Source: Bradyrhizobium sp. CB82
GTDB lineage: Bacteria; Pseudomonadota; Alphaproteobacteria; Rhizobiales; Xanthobacteraceae
Assembly: GCF_029714405.1 (NCBI RefSeq)
Contig: NZ_CP121650.1
Span: 3,973,001-4,037,000 of the forward strand
DNA: 64,000 nucleotides
Direction of reading: 5' to 3'
Each line of letters opens with the position of its first letter. The stretch's first letter is position 1. Position numbers and translations under genes: made by a program. The notes under the pieces were generated by a model. That model saw only the letters and a list, made by a program, of their open reading frames with translations. It was not told the DNA's origin and did no database searches. Positions 27,104-36,293 of this stretch are shown here, piece by piece.

Positions 27104-28342
27104 ATGATGAAGCGTGCGCTGTTCGCATCAGTGGCGATTGCCACCTTAGCCTCGGTGCCTGTCTCCGCAGAAGAGATGAAGGCCGAGGTCATCCATTGGT
27201 GGACCTCAGGCGGCGAGGCCGCCGCGGTGAAGGTGTTTGCCGATCAGTTCGCCAAGGCGGGTGGGACATGGATCGACAGCGCCGTGGCGGGTGCCGCCAA
27301 CGCGCGAAATGCTGCGATCAGCCGCACCGTCGCCGGCAATCCTCCGACCGCGATGCAGCTCAACACCGGCAAGCAATTCGACGAACTGGTGGAAGGCGAT
27401 CTGCTCGCCGATGTCGATGCGGTCGCCACCGAGGGCAATTGGAAGGGCGTGATGCCAGCGGCGTTCGTTGCGGCTGCAACTCGCAACGGCAAGATGTTCG
27501 CGGTGCCGATCAACATCCATGGCCAGAACTGGCTCTGGTACAACAAGGCTGTGCTCGCCTCGGTCGGCGCCGCCGAGCCGAAGACCTGGGACGATGCCTT
27601 TGCTGTTCTCGACAAGCTGAAAGTCGACGGTAAGGTGATCCCGCTGGCCTTCTCGGGTCAGAAGATATGGGAACGAAACCTGTTCAGCGCGGTGCTCATC
27701 GGCGTCGGTGGCGGACCGATGTGGGTTGGGATCATGGGCAAGCGCGACGCGGCACTGGCGCAAAGTGCCGAGTTCAAGGCCGTCGCGGTCGCCTACAAGA
27801 AGCTCAAGGACTACGTCGACGCCGGTGCGCCCGGGCGCAACTGGAACGATGCCACCAACCTGATCATCCAGGGTAAGGCCGGCATGCAGATCATGGGCGA
27901 TTGGGCCAAGGGCGAATTCGTCGCCGCCGGCAAGATCCCCGAAAAGGACTATGGCTGCACCGTGCTGTCCAACCATGGCGGCGGATACATGATGGGTGGG
28001 GACGTGTTCGTGTTCCCGAAGGCGAAGGACAGCTTGACGACCACGGCGCAGATGACGCTCGCCCGGCTGATGCTGACGCCAGAGACTCAGATCCAGTTTT
28101 CGCTGAGGAAGGGATCGATCCCGGTGCGCAGTGACGTCGATGCCTCCCAACTCGACGCCTGCGCCCAGAAGGGTATGCGTTACGTCTCCAATGCCGCGCA
28201 GCAATTGCCGTCGGCCGACATGCTGGCCCCTCCTGCGCTCATTGGTGCGCTGGAGGATGCGATCTCGCAATACTGGAACACCAACATGAACGCGGACGAA
28301 TTCTCCGCCAAGGTTGGTGGCGTGCTGAAGGCACAGTACTGA
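27104..28342 (+). CDS. sugar ABC transporter substrate-binding protein (GtsA-like)
   Basis: 412 residues from ATG 27104 (or 27107), with GGGAGG upstream. Signal peptide 1-22 ends VSAEE. The mature protein is a family-1 solute-binding protein closely resembling the glucose/mannose binder GtsA: EVIHWWTSGGEAAAVKVF at the N-terminus, PINIHGQNWLWYNK, DAGAPGRNWNDATNLIIQGKAG and GDWAKGEFVAAGK. It delivers a sugar to the two permeases that follow. A stable hairpin lies just after the stop. Confidence 0.93.
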   Translation: MMKRALFASVAIATLASVPVSAEEMKAEVIHWWTSGGEAAAVKVFADQFAKAGGTWIDSAVAGAANARNAAISRTVAGNPPTAMQLNTGKQFDELVEGDLLADVDAVATEGNWKGVMPAAFVAAATRNGKMFAVPINIHGQNWLWYNKAVLASVGAAEPKTWDDAFAVLDKLKVDGKVIPLAFSGQKIWERNLFSAVLIGVGGGPMWVGIMGKRDAALAQSAEFKAVAVAYKKLKDYVDAGAPGRNWNDATNLIIQGKAGMQIMGDWAKGEFVAAGKIPEKDYGCTVLSNHGGGYMMGGDVFVFPKAKDSLTTTAQMTLARLMLTPETQIQFSLRKGSIPVRSDVDASQLDACAQKGMRYVSNAAQQLPSADMLAPPALIGALEDAISQYWNTNMNADEFSAKVGGVLKAQY

Positions 28343-28355
28343 CGCGCCCGACCAA

Positions 28356-28381
28356 GGGGCCGCTGACTTGTCGGCCGCCCC
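28356..28381 (+). other. RNA hairpin between binding protein and permease genes
   Basis: GGGGCCGCTGAC pairs with GTCGGCCGCCCC (28356-28367 with 28370-28381): one mismatch and one G-U, with the inner bases forming the loop. No T-run follows, so it is probably not a terminator. Hairpins here often stabilise the binding-protein message or reduce downstream expression. Confidence 0.5.
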
Positions 28382-28418
28382 GGACCATCATCAGATCCGC
28401 CCTTGTTCCCGTGACACG

Positions 28419-29297
28419 ATGCGTCTTTCGCTGGCTTCACGACTCTCCGCGGTCTCCGCGCTCTTGCCGGCGCTGCTGGTGATGTTCGTCGTCTATATCG
28501 GCGCCACCAGCTGGACCGTCTGGATGTCGCTGACCAACTCGCGCATGCTGCCGAACAACAATTTCGTCGGGCTCCGGCAATATCAGATGCTGCTCGGCAA
28601 CGATCGCTGGATCACCTCGGTCCACAATATCCTTGTCTACGGCGTGCTGTTCGTTTCGCTCGCGCTTCTGATCGGCTTCCTGCTGGCGGTTGCGATCGAT
28701 CAGCGAGTACGGGCCGAGGACACGATCCGCTCGATCTATCTCTATCCCTATTCGATGTCCTTCGTCGTTACGGGCCTGGTCTGGCAATGGCTGCTCAACC
28801 CTGCGCTCGGCATCCAGCATGTGCTGCGCAGCTGGGGCTTCGAAGGCGCAGCCTTCGATTGGATCGTGCGGCCGGAGACCGCCATCTATTGCCTGGTCAT
28901 CGCCGGCGTCTGGCAGGCTTCCGGGCTGGTGATGGCGATCATGCTTGCAGGCCTGCGCGGCGTCGACGAGGAGATCTGGAAGGCGGCGCGGGTCGACGGC
29001 CTGCCGAAATGGCGGGTCTATGTGTGGATCATCATTCCGATGATGGGTGCGAGCTTTGCGACTGCCGCAGTGCTGCTGTCGACGGGTGTGGTGCGTCTCT
29101 ACGACCTTTCGGTAGCGATGACCAATGGCGGGCCCGGCATCGCCTCTGAGGTGCCTGCCAAGTTTGTCATGGATCATCTTTTTGAACGCGCCAATATCGG
29201 CCTTGCGACAGCGGCGGCCACCACCATGCTGATCACAGTGATCGCGGTGGTCGCGCCCTATCTCTACTGGCGCGCGCGCAAAGGAGAGATGCGATGA
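28419..29297 (+). CDS. sugar ABC transporter permease (GtsB-like)
   Basis: 292 residues from ATG 28419; an upstream TTG at 28368 would translate through the hairpin and is less likely. Six membrane helices, beginning LLPALLVMFVVYIGATSW, and the permease EAA-loop EIWKAARVDGLPKWRVY, where the ATPase docks. It pairs with the next permease, overlapping its start by 4 nt (ATGA). Confidence 0.92.
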   Translation: MRLSLASRLSAVSALLPALLVMFVVYIGATSWTVWMSLTNSRMLPNNNFVGLRQYQMLLGNDRWITSVHNILVYGVLFVSLALLIGFLLAVAIDQRVRAEDTIRSIYLYPYSMSFVVTGLVWQWLLNPALGIQHVLRSWGFEGAAFDWIVRPETAIYCLVIAGVWQASGLVMAIMLAGLRGVDEEIWKAARVDGLPKWRVYVWIIIPMMGASFATAAVLLSTGVVRLYDLSVAMTNGGPGIASEVPAKFVMDHLFERANIGLATAAATTMLITVIAVVAPYLYWRARKGEMR

Positions 29298-30187
29298 CCG
29301 CGGAGGCGCAGGCGTTGCATGCCGCAAGACGGACGAAGCGCAGGAGCCCAGCGCGCTGGGGCCTCTATGCCTTCATCTTCATAACCGCGCTCTACTTCCT
29401 GCTGCCGCTCTACGTGATGGTCGTCACCTCGCTGAAGCCGATGGCAGAGATTCGGCAGGGCAATCTGTTGGCATTGCCGGCAGCTCCTAGCATCGACGCG
29501 TGGGTCAAGGCCTGGACCTCGGCCTGCACCGGTCTGACCTGCCAGGGCATCAAGATCGGCTTTCTCAACTCGCTGCGCATCCTGGTGCCGTCGGTCGCCA
29601 TCTCCATCCTGATCGGCTCGCTCACCGGCTATGCGCTGTCGCTATGGCGTGTACGCGGCGCCAACATCCTGTTCGGCGCGATGATGGTGGTCGCGTTCAT
29701 TCCCTATCAGGTGTTCCTCTATCCCTTGGTGCGTGTGTTTTCCTTCACCGGCCTCGGACAGTCGCTCATCACCATCGTGACCGTCCACACCATCTTCGGT
29801 CTTCCCACCATGACGCTGCTGTTCCGCAACTATTTCGCATCGCTGCCGGTCGAGTTGTTCAAGGCCGCCCGCGTCGACGGCGCAGGCTTCTACCAGATCT
29901 ATGCGCGGATCATGATGCCGATGGCCACTCCCATGATCGTGGTCGCGGTGATCTTGCAGACCACCGGCATCTGGAACGATTTCATCCTGGGCCTCGTCTT
30001 CGCCGGCCGCGACAATCTACCGATGACGGTGCAGCTCAACAACATCGTCAATTCGACGCAAGGCGAGCGCGCCTACAACGTCGACATGGCGGCGACGCTG
30101 CTGACCGCGCTGTTGCCGCTTGCCGTCTATTTCGGCTCCGGCCGCTGGTTCGTGCGCGGCATCGCCGCCGGCGCAGTGAAGGGCTGA
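29294..30187 (+). CDS. sugar ABC transporter permease (GtsC-like)
   Basis: 297 residues from ATG 29294, with GGAGAG upstream. The membrane helices start YAFIFITALYFLLPLYVMVV, typical of MalG/GtsC-type permeases, and the EAA loop is VELFKAARVDGAGFYQIY. It forms the transmembrane heterodimer with the upstream permease. The ATPase gene follows after 6 bp. Confidence 0.93.
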   Translation: MTAEAQALHAARRTKRRSPARWGLYAFIFITALYFLLPLYVMVVTSLKPMAEIRQGNLLALPAAPSIDAWVKAWTSACTGLTCQGIKIGFLNSLRILVPSVAISILIGSLTGYALSLWRVRGANILFGAMMVVAFIPYQVFLYPLVRVFSFTGLGQSLITIVTVHTIFGLPTMTLLFRNYFASLPVELFKAARVDGAGFYQIYARIMMPMATPMIVVAVILQTTGIWNDFILGLVFAGRDNLPMTVQLNNIVNSTQGERAYNVDMAATLLTALLPLAVYFGSGRWFVRGIAAGAVKG

Positions 30188-30193
30188 CGCAGC

Positions 30194-31279
30194 ATGCAGA
30201 AATCGAATGTCGACATCAGGAGCCTTCAGATCGGCTTTGGCGGCCTGAAGGTACTGGAGAATCTCAATCTCCACGTCGGGGCGTCCGAGTTCCTCGTGCT
30301 GCTTGGGCCCTCCGGATGTGGCAAGTCGACATTGCTCAACGCGATCGCAGGGCTGATCGACGTCAGGGGTGGCGAGATCCATATCGGTGGCCGCGATGTC
30401 ACCTGGGCGGAACCAAAGGATCGCGGCATCGCGATGGTGTTCCAGAGCTACGCGCTCTATCCGCGCATGAGCGTACGGCGGAATATGTCGTTCGGGCTGA
30501 AGGTCGCGGGCACGCCGCAGGACGAGATTGAGCGCCGCGTCGGCGAGGCCGCGCAGATGCTGCGGCTCACCAGCCTCCTTGACCGCCGTCCCAGCGAGCT
30601 GTCCGGTGGCCAGCGCCAGCGTGTCGCGATTGGCCGAGCGCTGGTGCGGCATGCCGGCGTCTATCTGTTCGACGAGCCACTCTCCAATCTGGACGCCCAA
30701 CTGCGCGCCGAGCTCAGGGTCGAGATCAAGCGGCTGCATGCACGGCTCGGCGCCACCATGATCTACGTGACGCACGACCAGATCGAGGCGCTGACGCTCG
30801 CGGACCGGATCGCGGTGATGCAGGGCGGCGTGATCCAGCAGCTCGACACGCCGAAGAAGATCTATCGCGAGCCGGTCAACCGGTTCGTCGCCTCCTTCGT
30901 CGGTTCGCCCGCGATGAATTTCATTTCCGGCCGGATCGCGCGTGGCAGCGAGGTCGGATTCATCGCCGGCGTAAACCGGCTTGGCCTGAACGGCTACGTC
31001 TTTCGCACCCAGCCGACCGACGCACCGGCCGTTCTCGGCATCCGGCCGGAGCATATCGAGGTGACCGCGTCCGACGATCCATCCTCCGTTTCCGCGCGCG
31101 TCGAGATGATCGAGCCGATGGGCGCGGACACGTTGATCTGGTGTCGCCTTGCCGACAGCACCGCCTTCTCCTTCCGCTATGACGCCGACGCGCAGGTGCG
31201 TGTCGGGGACACAGTCACCGTCCGATTCCCCGCCGATGCCCTGTCGCTGTTTGATGAGACGAGCGGACAGCGCCTCTAG
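30194..31279 (+). CDS. sugar ABC transporter ATP-binding protein (MalK/UgpC type)
   Basis: 361 residues from ATG 30194. Walker A is GPSGCGKST (about 37-45), the signature LSGGQRQRVAIGRAL, Walker B VYLFDEPLSNLD, and the switch His in YVTHDQIEAL. The C-terminal ~120 residues are the MalK-type regulatory OB-fold domain (LGIRPEHIEV). It energises sugar uptake with the two permeases. Confidence 0.94.
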   Translation: MQKSNVDIRSLQIGFGGLKVLENLNLHVGASEFLVLLGPSGCGKSTLLNAIAGLIDVRGGEIHIGGRDVTWAEPKDRGIAMVFQSYALYPRMSVRRNMSFGLKVAGTPQDEIERRVGEAAQMLRLTSLLDRRPSELSGGQRQRVAIGRALVRHAGVYLFDEPLSNLDAQLRAELRVEIKRLHARLGATMIYVTHDQIEALTLADRIAVMQGGVIQQLDTPKKIYREPVNRFVASFVGSPAMNFISGRIARGSEVGFIAGVNRLGLNGYVFRTQPTDAPAVLGIRPEHIEVTASDDPSSVSARVEMIEPMGADTLIWCRLADSTAFSFRYDADAQVRVGDTVTVRFPADALSLFDETSGQRL

Positions 31280-31305
31280 ATCCTCCATGCAGCCGAAAGC
31301 AAGAC

Positions 31306-32067
31306 ATGACCAAGCCCATCGACCGGTTCTCCATCCAGCTCTATTCTGCCCGCTCCATCACCCCGATCGAGGCGCAGTTCGCCCTGCTGTCCAGTCTCGG
31401 CTACACGATGGTCGAACCTTGGGGCGCGCTGTTCAGCGATCCCGAAACGCTGAGGCGTCTGCTCGAACTCCACGGCATGACTGCGCCGAGCGCTCATGTC
31501 GGCCTCGACCGGCTGCGCGAGGACGCGGTCGGCACGGCGAAGATGTGCAAAGGGCTCGGCATCGAGACCATCTTTGCGCCGGCCCCACCCTTGGGCGAGC
31601 GCGAGGGCGGAGAAAAGGAATGGCGCGCCATCGGGCGCGAGCTTTCTGACCTCGGAAGAGCAGTGACCGGCGAGGGTCTCAAATTCGGCTGGCACAACCA
31701 TCATTGGGAATATGGCCGCAGCGAGAGCGGCAGGACCTATCTCGAATGCCTGTTCGAGGAGGCCCCCGATCTCGTCTGGGAGGCCGATCTCGCCTGGATT
31801 GTGCGCGGTGGCGGCGATCCGGTCGCCGAGATCAAGAAGCATGCGCAGCGCCTGGTCGCCTGCCACATCAAGGATCTCGCGCCCTCGGGACAGTGCGCCG
31901 ACGAGGACGGCTGGGCCGATCCCGGGCACGGCATCATGGACTGGTCGGCGCTGCGCGCGGCGATGAGGGAGGCCGGGGTCTCCCTGTTCGTCGCCGAACA
32001 CGACAAGCCGAACGACGTCGCCCGCTTCGCGCGCCGGGCGCGCGAGACGGTGGCCGCCTGGGCGTAA
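31306..32067 (+). CDS. sugar phosphate isomerase/epimerase family (xylose-isomerase-like TIM barrel) 1
   Basis: 253 residues from ATG 31306. It opens IDRFSIQLYSARSI and has the metal-binding pattern of AP-endonuclease-2-type barrels: FGWHNHHWEY, WEADLAWIVRGG, VACHIKDLAP and FVAEHDKPND. Such enzymes isomerise or epimerise sugars, or act on 3-keto-sugars, with a divalent metal. It is paired with the following oxidoreductase; a second, dissimilar pair follows. Confidence 0.9.
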   Translation: MTKPIDRFSIQLYSARSITPIEAQFALLSSLGYTMVEPWGALFSDPETLRRLLELHGMTAPSAHVGLDRLREDAVGTAKMCKGLGIETIFAPAPPLGEREGGEKEWRAIGRELSDLGRAVTGEGLKFGWHNHHWEYGRSESGRTYLECLFEEAPDLVWEADLAWIVRGGGDPVAEIKKHAQRLVACHIKDLAPSGQCADEDGWADPGHGIMDWSALRAAMREAGVSLFVAEHDKPNDVARFARRARETVAAWA

Positions 32068-32079
32068 CGGGGAGCGATC

Positions 32080-33240
32080 ATGAGCAAGCTCGGAGTCGGC
32101 GTCGTCGGATGCGGCAACATCTCGACGATCTACATGCACAACATGCCCAAATTCCGCGATCTCAAGCTAATCGCCTGCGCTGACCTGCGGCCTGAGGCCG
32201 CGCAAGCCCAGGCGGCGCAGTTCTGCATCGAGGCATTGTCGATCGAGGAGCTGCTGGCGCGCCCCGATATCCAGATCGTCGTCAATCTCACCACGCCGAA
32301 CGCGCATTACGGCGTGAGCCACGCGGCGTTTAACGCCGGCAAGCACGTGTTTGGCGAAAAGCCGATCACGGTGGAAGCCAACGACGCCGCGACCTTGGTC
32401 GCGGAGGCGGCGCGTCGCGGCCTGAAGCTCGGCTGCGCACCGGATACGTTTCTTGGCGGCGGCGGACGGACGGCGCGCGAGTTCGTTGATACGGGGCGGA
32501 TCGGCAAAGTGCTCTATGGCACCTGCTTCCTGATGTCGCATGGCATGGAGCACTGGCATCCCGATCCGACCTTCTTCTTCAAGCCGGGCGGCGGGCCGAT
32601 CCTCGACATGGGGCCCTATTACCTTGCGGCCCTCATCAATCTGTTGGGTCCCGTTGCGCTGGTGCAGGGGCGTGCGAGCGCCGGCTTCGCCACGCGGCTC
32701 GTCACCTCGAAGGGGCCGATGAACGGCAAGACGGTCGCGGTTGAAACCCCGACGACTGTCATGTCGCTGCTGCATTTCGAATCAGGCGCCGACATCATCT
32801 TTGCGATGAGCTGGGACGTCTGGAAACACGGACATCCGCCGATCGAGCTTTACGGCACCGAGGGCTCGCTGCGTGTGCCGGACCCCAACTTCTTCGGCGG
32901 CGCGGTGCAATACACCGAGAAGGGTGGCGACTGGATCTCGGTCCCTGCCGACGACCGGCCCTTCGGCAAGCCCAACTGGCGCTCGCCAAATTGGGCCGAT
33001 CACATGCCGAACCAAGCCAACTATCGTTGCCTGGGCGTCGCCGAACTCGCAAGTGCGGTGCTGCGCGGCACGCCACACCGCTCCTCCGGAGCGCTGGCGA
33101 GCCACGCGCTGGAGGTGAAGCACGCGATCCTCAAGGCCAGCGTCGAAGGCGGTGAGATCGCAGTGCGCTCGCGCGTCGAGCGACCGGCGCCGCTGTCCGA
33201 CGTCGATGCGATGGCGTTGTGGGCCGGCGAGACGTTCTGA
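32080..33240 (+). CDS. Gfo/Idh/MocA-family oxidoreductase 1
   Basis: 386 residues from ATG 32080, with GGGGAG upstream. Rossmann start KLGVGVVGCGNISTIYMHN, the conserved GEKPITVEAND (catalytic Lys of the EKP motif), and a C-terminal alpha/beta domain with GGGPILDMGPYYLAALINLLG supplying the usual Asp and His-position residues (Tyr here). It probably oxidises or reduces a sugar or its acid with NAD(P). In-operon position links it to the imported substrate. Confidence 0.92.
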   Translation: MSKLGVGVVGCGNISTIYMHNMPKFRDLKLIACADLRPEAAQAQAAQFCIEALSIEELLARPDIQIVVNLTTPNAHYGVSHAAFNAGKHVFGEKPITVEANDAATLVAEAARRGLKLGCAPDTFLGGGGRTAREFVDTGRIGKVLYGTCFLMSHGMEHWHPDPTFFFKPGGGPILDMGPYYLAALINLLGPVALVQGRASAGFATRLVTSKGPMNGKTVAVETPTTVMSLLHFESGADIIFAMSWDVWKHGHPPIELYGTEGSLRVPDPNFFGGAVQYTEKGGDWISVPADDRPFGKPNWRSPNWADHMPNQANYRCLGVAELASAVLRGTPHRSSGALASHALEVKHAILKASVEGGEIAVRSRVERPAPLSDVDAMALWAGETF

Positions 33241-33396
33241 AGCGGGACTGTCCGACCAAATATGATTGCCCGGTCTGGGCAGGGCTGAAATGCCCGCTCT
33301 GTCTCCTGGAACCGGCAAGGGGAGGCGGGTTTTGGTGTGGTATCGAACTTAGCGGGCGCGTGCTGCTGGAGCGTCCAGGGTAGAAGGAAGTATTCG

Positions 33397-34452
33397 ATGA
33401 AGATGATCAAGGGACCGGCGATATTCCTCGCTCAGTTCGCTGCCGACGCGGCGCCGTTCAATTCCTTCGACTCGATCTGCGGATGGGCCGCCTCACTCGG
33501 CTACGAGGGGGTTCAGATTCCGAGCGGGGATGGGCGGCTCTTCGACCTTAGGAAAGCTTCGGAGTCGCAGGACTACGCCGACGAGGTGAAGGGGATCGCG
33601 ACCCACCACGGGCTTGCGATCACCGAGCTCTCGACCCATCTCCAGGGCCAGCTCGTTGCCGTTCACCCGGCCTATGACGCCGCTTTCGACGGCTTCGCCG
33701 CGCCGGAAGTGCGCGGGAATCCCAAGGCCCGCACGGAGTGGGCCGTCGACCAGGTCAAGCGCGCGATCTTGGCCTCCAGGCGTCTCGGGCTCACTGCACT
33801 TGCGACCTTCTCCGGTGCACTTGCCTGGCCCTATGTCTATCCCTGGCCGCAGCGCCCGGCCGGTCTCATCGAGACAGCATTCGATGAGCTCGCCAGGCGC
33901 TGGCGGCCGATCCTCGACTATGCCGACGAACACGGTGTCGATCTCGCTTATGAGATCCATCCCGGTGAGGACCTTCACGACGGCGTCTCCTATGAGATGT
34001 TTCTTGAGCGGGTCAATGGCCACAAGAGCGCGAACCTCCTCTACGACCCGTCGCACTTGGTGCTGCAGCAGCTCGACTATCTCGATTACATCGACGTCTA
34101 CCACGAGCGCATCAAGGCATTCCACGTCAAGGACGCCGAGTTCAATCCGACTGGCCGCCAGGGCGTCTATGGCGGGTTCCAGGGCTGGGTCGAGCGTGCC
34201 GGCCGCTTCCGCTCGCCCGGCGATGGCCAGGTCGACTTCGGTGCCATCTTCTCGAAGCTCACGCAATACGATTACGACAGCTGGGCGGTGCTTGAGTGGG
34301 AATGTGCGCTGAAGCATCCCGAGCAGGGCGCACGCGAGGGTGCCGAGTTTATCAAGAGCCATATTATCCGAGTCACAGAGAAAGCCTTCGACGATTACGC
34401 AAGCGCCGGCACCGACGACTCAGCGAACCGCAAGATGCTCGGCATCTCCTGA
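33397..34452 (+). CDS. sugar phosphate isomerase/epimerase family TIM barrel 2
   Basis: 351 residues from ATG 33397, with AGAAGGAAG upstream. The barrel has LAYEIHPGEDLHDG, NLLYDPSHLVLQQLDYLDY, KAFHVKDAEF and WAVLEWECALKHPEQ, all expected metal or catalytic strands. It is longer than the first isomerase and a different subfamily, similar to those next to Gfo/Idh/MocA enzymes in polyol or keto-sugar catabolism. A 156-bp gap before it could hold a second promoter. Confidence 0.9.
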   Translation: MKMIKGPAIFLAQFAADAAPFNSFDSICGWAASLGYEGVQIPSGDGRLFDLRKASESQDYADEVKGIATHHGLAITELSTHLQGQLVAVHPAYDAAFDGFAAPEVRGNPKARTEWAVDQVKRAILASRRLGLTALATFSGALAWPYVYPWPQRPAGLIETAFDELARRWRPILDYADEHGVDLAYEIHPGEDLHDGVSYEMFLERVNGHKSANLLYDPSHLVLQQLDYLDYIDVYHERIKAFHVKDAEFNPTGRQGVYGGFQGWVERAGRFRSPGDGQVDFGAIFSKLTQYDYDSWAVLEWECALKHPEQGAREGAEFIKSHIIRVTEKAFDDYASAGTDDSANRKMLGIS

Positions 34453-34466
34453 GCGAGGGGGACAAT

Positions 34467-35642
34467 ATGGCTATCGAAGCAAGCAATGAAGCTGGCGGTC
34501 ATCGTCGTATCCGGCTCGGCATGGTCGGTGGCGGCCAAGGAGCCTTTATCGGTGCCTTACACCGCATCGCGGCCCGTATCGACGACCAGTTTGAACTCGT
34601 TGCCGGCGCGCTCGCATCCGATCCGGTTCGGGCCAAGGCCTCGGCGAAGGAGCTCGGCATTGCCGACGATCGCGCCTATGGCTCCTTCGAAGAGATGGCG
34701 AAGGCTGAAGCCGCGCGAGCGGACGGCATCAAGGCGGTCTCGATCGTAACTCCAAACCACATGCACAGCCCGGTCGCGAAAGTCTTCCTTGAAGCCGGAA
34801 TCCACGTCATCTGCGACAAGCCGCTGACGACGACCGTCGCGGAGGCCGAGGAACTGGTGGCGCTCGTGAGGAAGAACGGCAAAGTGTTCGTGGTGACGCA
34901 CAACTACACGGGATATCCCATGGTCCGGCAGGCACGCGCCATGGTCGCGAATGGCGACCTTGGCGAGATCCGGCTGGTCCATGCCGAATATCTCCAGGAT
35001 TGGCTGACCGAGCGGTTGGAGGCAAGCAGCCACAAACAGGCGGCGTGGCGTACGGACCCGGCCCGGTCCGGCGCCGGTGGGTGCATCGGCGACATCGGCA
35101 CACACGCCTACAATCTTGCCTGCTTCGTCACCGGGCTCGAGCTCGACGAATTGCTCGCACAACTGTCGACCTTCGTTGAGGGGCGGCGCCTCGATGACGA
35201 TGTTCAGATACTCCTCAGGTGGAAAGGCGGCGCCAAGGGCATGCTTTGGGCGAGTCAGGTCGCCGTCGGCAATGAGAACGGCCTCACGTTGCGCGTCTAC
35301 GGCACCAAAGGCGGCCTCGAATGGGCGCAGGAGAATCCGAACCAGCTCTGGTTCACGCCCTACGGCCGGCCGAAGCAGCTCCTGACCAGGGGCGGCGCCG
35401 GCGTTTTGGGCGAGGCGAGTCGGGCAACCCGTGCCCCCTCTGGCCACCCCGAGGGTTACCTTGAAGGTTTCGCGACAATCTATGCCGAGGCGGCGCGCGC
35501 CATCCGCGCGGCAGAGGCCGGCCAAAAGCCGGATCCTGAGGTGATCTTCCCCACGGTAGAGGATGGCCTAGCAGGCGTGAAGTTCATCGACGCCGCTGTG
35601 AAGTCCGCGACATGCAAAAACGCCTGGGTCCGGATGACGTAA
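34467..35642 (+). CDS. Gfo/Idh/MocA-family oxidoreductase 2
   Basis: 391 residues from ATG 34467, with GAGGGGG upstream; an earlier in-frame start at 34296 lies inside the previous gene and is rejected. Rossmann motif IRLGMVGGGQGAFIGALHR, the DKPLTTTVAEAEEL catalytic Lys-Pro motif, and GGCIGDIGTHAYNLACFV with the conserved Asp and His. It is last in the sugar operon. With isomerase 2 it probably performs a second oxidation/epimerisation step. Confidence 0.92.
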   Translation: MAIEASNEAGGHRRIRLGMVGGGQGAFIGALHRIAARIDDQFELVAGALASDPVRAKASAKELGIADDRAYGSFEEMAKAEAARADGIKAVSIVTPNHMHSPVAKVFLEAGIHVICDKPLTTTVAEAEELVALVRKNGKVFVVTHNYTGYPMVRQARAMVANGDLGEIRLVHAEYLQDWLTERLEASSHKQAAWRTDPARSGAGGCIGDIGTHAYNLACFVTGLELDELLAQLSTFVEGRRLDDDVQILLRWKGGAKGMLWASQVAVGNENGLTLRVYGTKGGLEWAQENPNQLWFTPYGRPKQLLTRGGAGVLGEASRATRAPSGHPEGYLEGFATIYAEAARAIRAAEAGQKPDPEVIFPTVEDGLAGVKFIDAAVKSATCKNAWVRMT

Positions 35643-35752
35643 CTGCCGACGCGTCGGCCACGAGCAGTCGGTCAGGGCGATCGTACCAATAGCGATGACG
35701 CGCTGGATCTGATGCGGAGGACGCGAACCAGACCCTTCGTCTAGCACAGTCC

Positions 35753-35947
35753 GCTCCTTTGTTGACGACGGCCTGCATGGCGAAGGGCATCGTCGGCTTT
35801 GTCACAGACGTGGGCGTCCGCGACGGCCTGGCGATCCGCAAACGTGGATCCAACGTCTTCTGCTATGGCTTGTTGAAAGGCACGGTCAAGGAGACGCACG
35901 GGGATGTCCAAATAGTGTCGTTGCCTTTCAAAGTCATCGCGAAATAG
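35753..35947 (+). pseudogene. RraA/aldolase-family remnant
   Basis: A ~63-residue frame containing ACMAKGIVGFVTDVGVRDGL and FCYGLLKGTVKETHGDVQI. This is the middle of the RraA/4-carboxy-4-hydroxy-2-oxoadipate aldolase family (GFVTDGGVRD region with the substrate-binding Arg-Asp). The N-terminal half and the last strands are absent, and no start codon or ribosome binding site is present. It marks the beginning of a stretch of gene fragments. Confidence 0.65.
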
Positions 35948-36002
35948 CCACAACAGGCGGGCTAGGTCTGCCTCAGTCAGAAAGACGCATGGGACCGCTA
36001 CG

Positions 36003-36290
36003 ATGTTCTGGAAAATCGTCCCTCGTTTTGGGAGCCGCCATCTATATCGCCGCATTTTCTCAAGCGCGCAGCAGAGCGCGGAGTTCGACGCGTGCATGGC
36101 CCAAGCCGACGGCGTTTCCTCAAAAATGTTGGAGTGCGGCAAAGCCGAAATCGGTAAGTGGGATGTGAGGCTGAATGCCGCCTATCAGACCCTTCTGCAT
36201 GGGTCCGCGGACAAGATGCGAGCGCAACTGCAGCAAGAGGAGGACCTGGCTCAAACATCATTTGAGTGAGACCCACCGTCTGACCGTCAA
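36003..36290 (+). pseudogene. LprI/DUF1311-type protein, frameshifted
   Basis: Pieces in three frames line up as one gene. A signal-peptide-like SSLVLGAAIYIAAFSQA is in one frame, the DUF1311 core (ACMAQADGVSSKMLECGKAE, GKWDVRLNAAYQTLL) in a second, and [15 protein letters not shown] in a third. DUF1311 includes the lysozyme inhibitor LprI. At least two indels have destroyed it, and its 3' end is joined directly to an unrelated fragment at about 36290. Confidence 0.65.
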
Positions 36291-36293
36291 GCC

